Assembly (NCBI RefSeq): GCF_000515395.1
Contig: NZ_KI911782.1
Span: forward strand, 372,001-436,000
Direction of reading: 5' to 3'
DNA from: Jiangella gansuensis DSM 44835
Lineage (GTDB): Bacteria; Actinomycetota; Actinomycetes; Jiangellales; Jiangellaceae
DNA: 64,000 bases
The position numbers and the translations under genes were made by a program. Below the pieces are notes generated by a model. The model was not told the DNA's origin and made no database searches. It saw nothing but the letters and a program-made list of their open reading frames with translations. Below are positions 25,008-32,873 of this stretch, one piece after another. Within the stretch, counting starts at the first letter, position 1; each line of letters starts with the position of its first letter.

Positions 25008-27539
25008 ATGAGCACCGAACCGGAACCTGACGTCCACGGCCGGGGTGACAAAGGCCCCCGCTACCGAGCCACCCGGCCCAAGCGGACCGGGTGGCGACGC
25101 GTCGTCAACTGGAAAACCTTCGGCTTCTCGCTCCTGGGACTGTTCCTGCTCGGCGCGGCCGGCATCGGGATCGCCTTCGCGGTGATCGATGTGCCGGAGC
25201 CCAACGACTTCTCCACGTCCGAGTCCACCATCGTCTACTTCGACGACGGCGAAACCGAACTGGGCAGGTTCAGCGCGGAGAACCGCGAGATCGTCGACGC
25301 CGAGCAGATGCCCGAGACGCTGAAACAGGCCGTGGTGGCCGCCGAGGACCGCAGCTTCTACGAGAACTCCGGCTTCTCCGTCACCGGCATGACCCGCGCC
25401 GCGTGGGACACGCTGCGCGGCAACCCCAGCGCCGGCGGCGGGTCCACCATCACCCAGCAATACGTCAAGAACTACTACCTCACGCAAGACCGCTCGTATA
25501 CCCGTAAGGTGCGCGAGCTCGTCATCTCGGTGAAGATCGACCAGGAAGTCGACAAGGAACAGATCCTCGCCGACTACCTCAACACCATCTGGTTCGGTCG
25601 CGGCACCTACGGCGTGCAGACGGCAGCGCGGTCCTACTTCGGCGTCAACGTCGAAGAGCTCGACCTCGCGCAGAGCGCGGCAATGGCGGCCATCCTCCGC
25701 TCGCCGAGTCGGTACGACCCGACACTGGGGCCGGAGAACGCCGAGCGATTCGAGCAGCGGTACCGGTACGTGCTGGACGGGATGGTCGCCACCGGTGCCA
25801 TCGACCAGGCAACCGCCGACGCCGCCACGTTGCCGACGGTGCTGCCGGAACAGCAGGTCAACCGCTACGGCGGACCGAATGGCTACCTGCTGATGATGGT
25901 CCGCGACGAGCTGCTCCAACTCGGGTACGACGAGCAGGAGATCGAGACCGGCGGCCTGCGCGTGACGTCGACGTTCAACGCGCAGGCGCAGACGGCCGCC
26001 GTCAACGCGGTGAACGAGGAGCGGCCCACCGAGGATGCCGAGCGCGTGCACATCGGGCTGGCCGCGGTGCGTCCCGGCGACGGGGCCGTGGTCGCGCTCT
26101 ATGGCGGACCTGACGCCGTTGAGCAGAGCTTCAACGACGCCGTCGACGCCGTCCCGCAGGCCGGTTCCACCGTGAAGCCGTTCGTCCTGGCCGCCGGGCT
26201 CGAGAACGGCTACTCACTGAACAGCCGGTTCTGGGGCAACTCACCGTTCGATCCGCCGGAGCTCGGCCCGCCGGTCAACAACCAGGGCAACCGCGACTAC
26301 GGTCGGCGGGTCACGCTGGAACGGTCGATGGAGAACTCCATCAACACCGCGTTCATCGACCTCACCATGCAGATCGGCTCACAGACCGTCATCGACGCAC
26401 TGGTCCGGGCCGGTTTCCCCGAGGACGAGCAACTGCAGGCCAACCCTCGCGTGGCCATCGGCATCGGCGGGGTGTCGGCGCTGAACATGGCCAACTCGTA
26501 CGCCACCCTCGCGGCGCAGGGTGTCCGCTCCGACGCCTACGTCGTGTCGGAGGTGCTCGACCGGGACGGCCAGGCCGCGTACACCCACGAGGCGGTGACG
26601 GAGCGCGCGTTCGAGGAGGACGTCATGGCCGACGTCACCTACTCGCTCACCGAGACCGTCGAGAACGGGACCGCGGAGGTCGCTCAGGACCTCGACCGCC
26701 CGGTCGCCGCGAAGACGGGCACGCACGACGACCTCACCGCGTGGTTCAGCGGCTACACACCGCAACTGGCCGCGTCGGTGGCGTACTTCCGCGGCGACGG
26801 CACGGCGGCCGGCACGGAGTCGCTCACCGGCGTCGGGGGCATGGAGAACTTCAGCGGCGGCGCCTACCCCGGCCGCACCTGGACGGCGTTCATGCAGGGC
26901 GCCATGGAGGGCCTGCCGGAGGAGGAGTTCCCCGACCGGGCCGACGTCGGCGACGGTGGCAACGGCGGCGGCAACCAGGGCGGCGGCAACGGCGGCGGCA
27001 ACGGCAATGGCAACGGCAACCAGGGCGGCGGCAACGGCAACGGCGGTGGCCAGGACGACGACGATGACGAGGACCGCCCGTCCGGCGACGAGGGTGGCAA
27101 TGAGACCGGCGGTACCGAGGGCGGTGACGAAGGTGGCACCGAGGGCGGTGACGAAGGTGGCACCGAGGGCGGCGACGAGACCGGCGGTACCGAGGGCGGC
27201 GACCAGTCGGGTACGGAGAGCGGCGACCAGTCGGGTACGGACGGCGGCACGGAGGGTGGCACCGACGGCGGTACCGAGGGTGGCGACCAGTCGGGTACGG
27301 ATGGCGGCACGGAGGGTGGCACCGACGGCGGTACCGAGGGTGGCGACCAGTCGGGTACGGATGGCGGCACGGAGGGTGGCACTGACGGCGGCACGGAAGG
27401 TGGCACGGAAGGTGGCACGGAGACCGGCACCGAGCTCGGCGGCGAGTGGAGCGGCACCGACACCGGCCGCGCCGCCGCCGCGCTGGCCGGCGCGGGCGTC
27501 CTGGTCACCGCTGGAGGGCTGCGGCGCCGCCCCGACTGA
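25008..27539 (+). CDS. Class A penicillin-binding protein (PBP1a-type) with repetitive tail
   Basis: 843 residues. A short cytoplasmic part and one membrane span (TFGFSLLGLFLLGAAGIGIAF) anchor it. GT51 glycosyltransferase: VVAAEDRSFYENSGFS with the catalytic Glu near 112, GGSTITQQYVKN and LNTIWFGRGTYGVQTAA. Transpeptidase: STVK (Ser387, Lys390), SIN (Ser444) and KTG (Lys569). It polymerises and cross-links peptidoglycan. The tail beyond ~640 is ~200 residues of Gly/Asn/Glu/Thr/Asp repeats, then a weak hydrophobic segment and RRRPD. The end recalls a sortase or anchoring tail without an LPXTG motif. Confidence 0.93.
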   Translation: MSTEPEPDVHGRGDKGPRYRATRPKRTGWRRVVNWKTFGFSLLGLFLLGAAGIGIAFAVIDVPEPNDFSTSESTIVYFDDGETELGRFSAENREIVDAEQMPETLKQAVVAAEDRSFYENSGFSVTGMTRAAWDTLRGNPSAGGGSTITQQYVKNYYLTQDRSYTRKVRELVISVKIDQEVDKEQILADYLNTIWFGRGTYGVQTAARSYFGVNVEELDLAQSAAMAAILRSPSRYDPTLGPENAERFEQRYRYVLDGMVATGAIDQATADAATLPTVLPEQQVNRYGGPNGYLLMMVRDELLQLGYDEQEIETGGLRVTSTFNAQAQTAAVNAVNEERPTEDAERVHIGLAAVRPGDGAVVALYGGPDAVEQSFNDAVDAVPQAGSTVKPFVLAAGLENGYSLNSRFWGNSPFDPPELGPPVNNQGNRDYGRRVTLERSMENSINTAFIDLTMQIGSQTVIDALVRAGFPEDEQLQANPRVAIGIGGVSALNMANSYATLAAQGVRSDAYVVSEVLDRDGQAAYTHEAVTERAFEEDVMADVTYSLTETVENGTAEVAQDLDRPVAAKTGTHDDLTAWFSGYTPQLAASVAYFRGDGTAAGTESLTGVGGMENFSGGAYPGRTWTAFMQGAMEGLPEEEFPDRADVGDGGNGGGNQGGGNGGGNGNGNGNQGGGNGNGGGQDDDDDEDRPSGDEGGNETGGTEGGDEGGTEGGDEGGTEGGDETGGTEGGDQSGTESGDQSGTDGGTEGGTDGGTEGGDQSGTDGGTEGGTDGGTEGGDQSGTDGGTEGGTDGGTEGGTEGGTETGTELGGEWSGTDTGRAAAALAGAGVLVTAGGLRRRPD
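27112..27424 (+). repeat. Tandem repeats coding the GGTEGG(D) tail of the penicillin-binding protein
   Basis: Repeats of 12-24 bp (coding GGTEGG, GGDEGG, GGDQSGT, GGTDGG) build up a 60-bp higher unit starting GAGGGTGGCGACCAGTCGGG; this unit is present almost identically from 27278 and 27338 with a partial third. All units keep the frame. Copy number is probably variable between strains. Confidence 0.8.
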
Positions 27540-28886
27540 TCAGCCGGCGGCGGCCTCGATCACCTCGATGACGGTCTTGAGGTCGTGCACGACGATCGGG
27601 TCGGCCCCCGCGGCGTCGCCGGCCGCCTTCTCGTGGGCCTCGAGGCGCAGCCAGTCCTCCCAGCCGACCACGCGGACGTCGCGGTCGGCCAGCAGCCGCT
27701 CGACGGCGTCCGGGTCGGAGCGTCGCGCCGGCAGGGTCGGTACGTCGGCGAGCACCGACTCGACGACCTCGTTGGCGTCGCCGCGGTTGGTGGCGATGAC
27801 CCCAGTAGGTCCGCGCCGCAGCCAGCCGGTGACGTAGACGCCGGGCAGCGCGTCGTCGCCGGCCACCACCCGTCCGTCGCGCGACGGCACGGTGCCGGTG
27901 GCCTCGTCGAAGGGAAGCCCGGGCAGCGCGCTGCCGTGGTAGCCGATGGCGCGCACCACGAGCTGGGTCGGCAGCCGCAGCGTCGGCCGGTCACCGGATC
28001 TGGTGGCCTCCAGCTCGATGGCGGTGACCTGGCCGGGGCCCTCGATGCGCACCGGCCTGCGCCAGAAGTGCAGGTGGATGCGGCGGCGCGCGCCGGTGGC
28101 CGGCCGCTGTGACCACTCATGGCAGACGTCCACGGTCACCCGTGCGTGCCGGTCGGTCGCCACCGCTTCCTCGTCGGCGGGGCCGAGCACGAGGTCGTCG
28201 GGGTCGACGATGATGTCGACGCCCTCCAGCGCGCCGAGTTCGTGCAGCTCGGGCGAGGTGAACTTCGCCTGCGCCGGGCCGCGGCGGGCGACCAGGTGGA
28301 CGTCGGTCAGTGTGCTGGCGGCCAGCACGTCGACCACGTGCCGCGGCATGGAGGTGGCGCGCAGGGTGGCGGCGTCCTTGACCAGGATGCGGGCGATGTC
28401 GAGCGCGACGTTGCCGGCGCCGATGACGGTGGCGGCGCTCAGGTCGGCCGGCAGCGCGATCGGCCGCGCCTGCGGATGGCCGGTGTACCAGGCGACCATC
28501 TCCGAGGCGCCGAGTGAACCCTCGAGCTCCTCGCCGGGGATGCCGAGGCGCCGGTCGCCGAGCATGCCGGTGGAGACGACGACGGCGTCGTACGCCGCCC
28601 GGAGCTCGTCGATGGTGACGTCGCGGCCGACCGACACGTTGCCGAGGAAGCGGACCTGGTGCTGCTGCAGCCCTCGCGCCAGCACCCGGGAGATGTTGCG
28701 GGTCTTGGGGTGGTCGGGGGCGACGCCGTAACGCACCAGGCCGTACGGCGCCGGAGCGGCCTCGTAGACGTCGACGCGGTCGAAGGCCTCGCCGCGCAGT
28801 AGCGCCGCCAGGGCGTACAGGCCGGCGGGACCAGCACCGACGACGGCGGCGGCACGCGCCGCGGCGGGGGACCCGTCGTCGTCCAT
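27540..28886 (-). CDS. FAD-dependent ferredoxin/adrenodoxin-type NADP+ reductase (FprA-like)
   Basis: 448 residues, the length of adrenodoxin-reductase-like FprA. FAD site AAVVGAGPAGLYALAALL, the flavin contact APAPYGLVRYGVAPDHPKT, NADP site ATVIGAGNVALDIARIL, and the late signature YVTGWLRRGPTGVIATNRGDA are all in place. It moves electrons between NADPH and ferredoxin; partner reactions may include P450s, desaturases or nitrite reduction. ATG 28886 is preferred: TAACGT lies seven bases ahead (leaderless-type) and GGGGTG abuts it. Divergent from the nitrate cluster. Confidence 0.9.
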   Translation of the reverse strand: MDDDGSPAAARAAAVVGAGPAGLYALAALLRGEAFDRVDVYEAAPAPYGLVRYGVAPDHPKTRNISRVLARGLQQHQVRFLGNVSVGRDVTIDELRAAYDAVVVSTGMLGDRRLGIPGEELEGSLGASEMVAWYTGHPQARPIALPADLSAATVIGAGNVALDIARILVKDAATLRATSMPRHVVDVLAASTLTDVHLVARRGPAQAKFTSPELHELGALEGVDIIVDPDDLVLGPADEEAVATDRHARVTVDVCHEWSQRPATGARRRIHLHFWRRPVRIEGPGQVTAIELEATRSGDRPTLRLPTQLVVRAIGYHGSALPGLPFDEATGTVPSRDGRVVAGDDALPGVYVTGWLRRGPTGVIATNRGDANEVVESVLADVPTLPARRSDPDAVERLLADRDVRVVGWEDWLRLEAHEKAAGDAAGADPIVVHDLKTVIEVIEAAAG

Positions 28887-29187
28887 CACCCCAACGTTAG
28901 CCACGAACGCCCCACCCCCGCCATACCCTGCGTTGATCTTGGAGTAACTGCGGCATTGCGGGGCGATTTGTCCGATGGATTCCGCACGAACTCCAAGATC
29001 AACCGGGATGGAGCCTCACGGAGCCGGAAGCGCAGACGTGAGCAGACGTTGACATCTCCGCGTCACCTGGGCGACGCGCGTGTAACGGCGGCTCCATAGC
29101 GTCGGCGGCCATCCGAACCGAATCGGACGTCCACCCCAGATCACCGCCCGGACGGCCACGCCAGCCGACCACCCACCGGAGGCCGCC
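28887..29187. other. 301-bp divergent intergenic region
   Basis: Holds the GTTGATCTTGGAG-family palindrome (28932-29003) and the narK upstream region. In the latter, GTCAC (29062-29066) flanked at 11-bp steps by GACAT and GACGC, and a nearby GTAAC (29082), look faintly like GlnR half-sites. TTGACA at 29049 and TAGCGT at 29097 are isolated promoter-like boxes without correct spacing. Confidence 0.35.
28932..29003. repeat. GTTGATCTTGGAG-family palindrome, copy 2
   Basis: GTTGATCTTGGAG (28932-28944) pairs perfectly with 28991-29003. As in copy 1 (2200-2277) the left arm continues AGTAAC(G/T)GCGG. Here it lies upstream of two divergent genes, so it is not a terminator at this place. Confidence 0.75.
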
Positions 29188-30612
29188 ATGACCGACACCC
29201 CGACCATCGCACCGGTGCGTGAGGCCGGTCCCACTCCGCGCCGCGACGGACGGTGGATCGACCACTGGGAGCCCGAGGACGAGGGGTTCTGGGAACGCAC
29301 CGGCCGGGCCGTCGCCCGTCGCAACCTGGTCTTCTCGATCTTCGCCGAGAACGTCGCGTTCTCGGTGTGGACGCTCTGGAGCATCTCCGCTGCGCTGCTG
29401 GTGGCGCACTACGGCTTCGGTTTCAGCGCCGCGCAGCTGTTCTTCCTCGTGGCCGTGCCGAACGTCGTCGGTGCGGTGCTGCGGATCCCATACACGTTCG
29501 CGGTCCCGAAGTTCGGTGGCCGGAACTGGACGCTGGTCAGCGGCCTGCTCTTGCTGGTCCCGACGGTTTTGCTGGCAATGGCGGTGAACAACCCGGGCAC
29601 GCCGTACTGGGCGTTTCTGCTGATCGCCGCGACCGCGGGGTTCGGCGGCGGGAACTTCGCCTCCAGCATGACGAACATCAGCTTCTTCTACCCGGACCGT
29701 AAGAAGGGCCTCGCCCTCGGGCTGAACGCCGCCGGCGGGAACGTCGGCGTCGGGATGATCCAGCTGGGACTGCCGCTGATCGTGGGTGCCGGTGGGCTGT
29801 TCGGGATGGTCGGTGCGAGCGCGGCGGGCGTGGACCTGGCCCGGGCCGGCTGGGTGTGGGCGGTACTGGCCTTGGCGGCCGCGGGCTGTGCCTGGTTCTT
29901 CATGGACAACCTGTCGGTGTCGCTGGCGAAGTTCAGTGAGCAGATCAGAGTGGTCCGCTACCGGCACACGTGGGTCATGTCGTGGCTGTACATCGGGACT
30001 TTCGGGTCGTTCATCGGCTACTCGTCGGCGTTCCCCCTGCTCATCCAGTTGCGCTTCCCGGAGGTGACGGCGTCCAACTACGCGTTCCTCGGTGCCCTGG
30101 TCGGCTCGGTGGCGCGGCCGTTCGGTGGCTGGCTGTCCGACCGGCTGGGCGGCTCGAGGGTGACGCTGTGGAACTTCGTCGCGATGGCGGCCGGCACGGT
30201 CGTGGTGATCGTCGCCGTGAACGTCGAGACCTGGCCGCTGTTCCTGGGCGCGTTCCTGTTCGTGTTCGTCACCACCGGCATCGGCAACGGCTCCACGTTC
30301 CGGATGATCCCGATGATCTTCCAGAAGCAGGCGCTGCGGGCGGCGCCGCACGGTGACCGGGAGGCGGCGCTGGCACGGGGCCGCACGGAGGCCGCCGCGG
30401 TGATCGGGTTGTCCTCCGCCGTCGGAGCGTTCGGCGGCTTCGTCGTGGTGGCGACGTTCGGGGTGCTGGGCCTGCTGAACGACGGGCGCGTGCCGCCTGG
30501 CGCGATCGCGACGGCGTTCGTGATCTTCCTCGTGTTCTACGTGAGCTGCGCGGCGCTGACCTGGTGGAACTACACCAGGCGCGGCTCGGCCATGGCCGGC
30601 GCCGACGTCTGA
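29188..30612 (+). CDS. narK: Nitrate/nitrite MFS transporter
   Basis: 474 residues, twelve predicted membrane segments. An N-terminal ~55-residue cytoplasmic arm (IDHWEPEDEGFWERTGRAVARRNLVFSI) is typical of NarK/NarU-type proteins, and the two nitrate signatures are recognisable as GFGGGNFASSMTNISFFYPDRKKGLALGLNAAGGNVGVG and GIGNGSTFRMIPMIF. It imports nitrate or exchanges it with nitrite. GGAGG stands ahead of ATG. First gene of the nitrate cluster, followed by a terminator-like palindrome, so it may be transcribed separately from the reductase genes. Confidence 0.92.
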   Translation: MTDTPTIAPVREAGPTPRRDGRWIDHWEPEDEGFWERTGRAVARRNLVFSIFAENVAFSVWTLWSISAALLVAHYGFGFSAAQLFFLVAVPNVVGAVLRIPYTFAVPKFGGRNWTLVSGLLLLVPTVLLAMAVNNPGTPYWAFLLIAATAGFGGGNFASSMTNISFFYPDRKKGLALGLNAAGGNVGVGMIQLGLPLIVGAGGLFGMVGASAAGVDLARAGWVWAVLALAAAGCAWFFMDNLSVSLAKFSEQIRVVRYRHTWVMSWLYIGTFGSFIGYSSAFPLLIQLRFPEVTASNYAFLGALVGSVARPFGGWLSDRLGGSRVTLWNFVAMAAGTVVVIVAVNVETWPLFLGAFLFVFVTTGIGNGSTFRMIPMIFQKQALRAAPHGDREAALARGRTEAAAVIGLSSAVGAFGGFVVVATFGVLGLLNDGRVPPGAIATAFVIFLVFYVSCAALTWWNYTRRGSAMAGADV

Positions 30613-30620
30613 ACCACTCC

Positions 30621-30674
30621 CATGATCATCGGCCTTCGGCCCCGCCATGACGGGGTGGATCGCCGATGATCATG
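30621..30674. terminator. TGATCAT-family palindrome, copy 2
   Basis: CATGATCATCGGC (30621-30633) pairs with 30662-30674; an inner CCCCG/CGGGG stem encloses CCATGA. It begins 9 bp after the narK stop. Its core closely matches copy 1, including the CCATGACGGGG loop side. Confidence 0.65.
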
Positions 30675-30701
30675 AGCATTCACAGGTCGCGGAGGTGACC
30701 G

Positions 30702-32873
30702 GTGCGACGCATTTATTCCGGACGTAACACCGCCGAGTCGGCGGGGAAACCGCAGGTTCACACCGTAGCGGGCATGGGATCGACGGCCACCCACTGCTCC
30801 TACTGCGCGTTGCAGTGCGCGATGACGCTGTCGCCGTCCGCTGATGGGACGGTGGCGGTGCGGCCGCGGGAGTTCCCGACCAACCGGGGCGGGCTGTGCC
30901 AGAAGGGCTGGACGGCGGCCGACCTGCTCACCTCACCGCACCGGCTGACCGGCCCGCTCGTGCGGGACGAACGGGGCGGTGACCTCCGCCCCGCGAGCTG
31001 GGATGAAGCCCTGGACGTCGTCACCGCCGGCATCCGCGCCACCCAGTCCCGCCACGGGCGCGACGCGGTGGCCGTCCTCGGCGGCGGTGGCCTCACCAAC
31101 GAGAAGGCGTACCAGCTGGGCAAGTTCGCCCGGGTGGCGCTGCGGACGAAGAACATCGACTACAACGGCCGCTACTGCATGTCGTCGGCGGCGGCCGCGT
31201 CGAACCGGGCGTTCGGCATCGACCGTGGCCTGCCGTTCCCGCTGACAGACCTGGCGCGCACCGGTGCGGTGCTCGTCGCCGGCGGCAACGTCGCCGAGAC
31301 GATGCCGCCGTTCATGCAACACCTGACCGCCGTCCGCGACCGTGGCGGTGCCCTCGTCGTCGCAGACCCCCGCCGCACCGCCACCGCCGACCAGGCAACG
31401 CTGCACCTGCCGGTCATGCCGGGCACGGACCTGGCGCTGGCGCTTGGGCTGTTCCACCTCGCGGTGACCGACGGCCACGTGGACCGGGCTTATGTCGCCG
31501 ACCGTACGACGGGGTTCGACGCGGCCTGGCGAGCGGCGGCGCAGTGGTGGCCGGAACGGGTGGAACGGATCACCGGCGTCTCGGTGAGGGCCCAACGGGC
31601 CACCGTGCGGGCGCTGGCCGACGGTGCCCGCGGCGACGGCGCCGTGATCCTCACCGCGCGTGGCGCCGAGCAGCAGAGCAAGGGCACCGACACCGTCTCC
31701 GCACTGATCAACCTCGCGCTGGCGCTCGGGCTGCCGGGCCGGCCGAACAGCGGGTTCGGCTGCATCACCGGGCAGGGCAACGGGCAGGGCGGGCGCGAAC
31801 ACGGTCAGAAGGCCGACCAGCTGCCCGGATACCGGCGCATCGACGACCCCGCCGCCCGGGCGCACGTCGCCGGCGTCTGGGGCGTCGACCCCGACGACCT
31901 GCCCGGGCCAGGGCCGTCGGCGTACGAACTGATCGAGAGCCTCGGCACCGACGGCGGGCCGCGGGCCCTGCTGGTGCACGGGACGAACCTCGCCGTCTCC
32001 TCGCCGCGCGGGCACCGGGTCCTGGAACGGCTGTCGACGCTCGACCTGCTGGTTGTCAGCGATCTGGTGCTGTCCGAGACGGCGGAGCTGGCCGACGTCG
32101 TCCTGCCGGTCACCCAGTGGGCGGAAGAGGACGGGACCATGACGAACCTCGAGGGCCGGGTGATCCGCCGGCGCCAGGCCGTGGAACCGCCGCCCGGGGT
32201 GCGCACCGAGCTGGAGGTGCTGGCCGGGCTGGCCGAGCGACTGGGATGCGGCGAGAAGTTCCCCACCGATCCCGAGGCGGTCTTCGAGGAGCTGCGCCGG
32301 GCCAGTGCCGGCGGTGTCGCCGACTACTCCGGCATCAGCTGGGAGCGCATCGACACCGACGGCGGCGTCTTCTGGCCCTGCCCGGCGCCGGCTGAACCCG
32401 GCGCCGCGGACCATCCAGGTACGCCGAGGCTGTTCGCCGACGGGTTCCCGACGCCGGACGCCCGCGCCCGGTTCGTCGCCGTCGAGCACCGGCCGGTGGC
32501 CGAGGACGTCGACGGCGACCACCCGGTCTACCTGACCACGGGCCGCGTGCTCCAGCAGTACCAGAGCGGTGCCCAGACCCGCCGGATCCCGGCGCTGGCC
32601 GCGGCCGCCGAGCCGCACGTCGAGATCCACCCCGACCTGGCCGGGCGCAGCGGCCTCGCCGACGGCGACCTGGTCCGGGTGGTGAGCCGCCGCGGCGACG
32701 CCGTCGGCCGAGTCCGGATCACCACCGCGATCCGCGCCGACACCGTCTTCATGCCGTTCCACTGGGGCGGCGAGCAGGCGGTCAACCGGGTCACGAACCC
32801 GGCGCTGGACCCGGTGTCGCGGATGCCCGAGTTCAAGGTCTGTGCCGTCCGGCTGGAGAGGGTGATGTCGTGA
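30702..32873 (+). CDS. nasA: Assimilatory nitrate reductase, molybdopterin catalytic subunit
   Basis: 723 residues of the DMSO-reductase molybdopterin family. CSYCALQC (Cys32, 35, 39) with Cys66 in GLCQKG binds 4Fe-4S; NGRYCMSSA contains Cys159, the likely Mo ligand; QGNGQGGREHGQKADQLPGYR and EEDGTMTNLEGRVI are typical of cytoplasmic NasA/NarB enzymes reducing nitrate to nitrite. No Tat signal, so cytoplasmic. GTG 30702 has a good GGAGG, but the first 24 residues are not family-like; ATG 30774 is the alternative. A GlnR-like box overlaps that stretch. Overlaps the next gene (GTGA). Confidence 0.9.
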   Translation: MRRIYSGRNTAESAGKPQVHTVAGMGSTATHCSYCALQCAMTLSPSADGTVAVRPREFPTNRGGLCQKGWTAADLLTSPHRLTGPLVRDERGGDLRPASWDEALDVVTAGIRATQSRHGRDAVAVLGGGGLTNEKAYQLGKFARVALRTKNIDYNGRYCMSSAAAASNRAFGIDRGLPFPLTDLARTGAVLVAGGNVAETMPPFMQHLTAVRDRGGALVVADPRRTATADQATLHLPVMPGTDLALALGLFHLAVTDGHVDRAYVADRTTGFDAAWRAAAQWWPERVERITGVSVRAQRATVRALADGARGDGAVILTARGAEQQSKGTDTVSALINLALALGLPGRPNSGFGCITGQGNGQGGREHGQKADQLPGYRRIDDPAARAHVAGVWGVDPDDLPGPGPSAYELIESLGTDGGPRALLVHGTNLAVSSPRGHRVLERLSTLDLLVVSDLVLSETAELADVVLPVTQWAEEDGTMTNLEGRVIRRRQAVEPPPGVRTELEVLAGLAERLGCGEKFPTDPEAVFEELRRASAGGVADYSGISWERIDTDGGVFWPCPAPAEPGAADHPGTPRLFADGFPTPDARARFVAVEHRPVAEDVDGDHPVYLTTGRVLQQYQSGAQTRRIPALAAAAEPHVEIHPDLAGRSGLADGDLVRVVSRRGDAVGRVRITTAIRADTVFMPFHWGGEQAVNRVTNPALDPVSRMPEFKVCAVRLERVMS
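30724..30761 (+). promoter_or_regulatory. GlnR-like box array at the nasA 5' end
   Basis: Four pentamers at exact 11-bp steps: GTAAC (30724), GAGTC (30735), GAAAC (30746), TTCAC (30757). This follows the actinobacterial GlnR pattern of GTnAC and GaAAC half-sites separated by six bases. It lies inside codons 8-20 if GTG 30702 is used, or 13 bp upstream of ATG 30774. Confidence 0.4.

Noticed and set aside
27278-27420. CRISPR-like spacing of repeats in the penicillin-binding protein tail
   Set aside because: The repeats are contiguous, in frame and without unique spacers; they code a Gly/Glu/Thr tail.
29049-29102. A standard -35/-10 promoter for narK
   Set aside because: TTGACA and TAGCGT boxes exist but are 42 bp apart, too far to form one promoter; no convincing pair was found.
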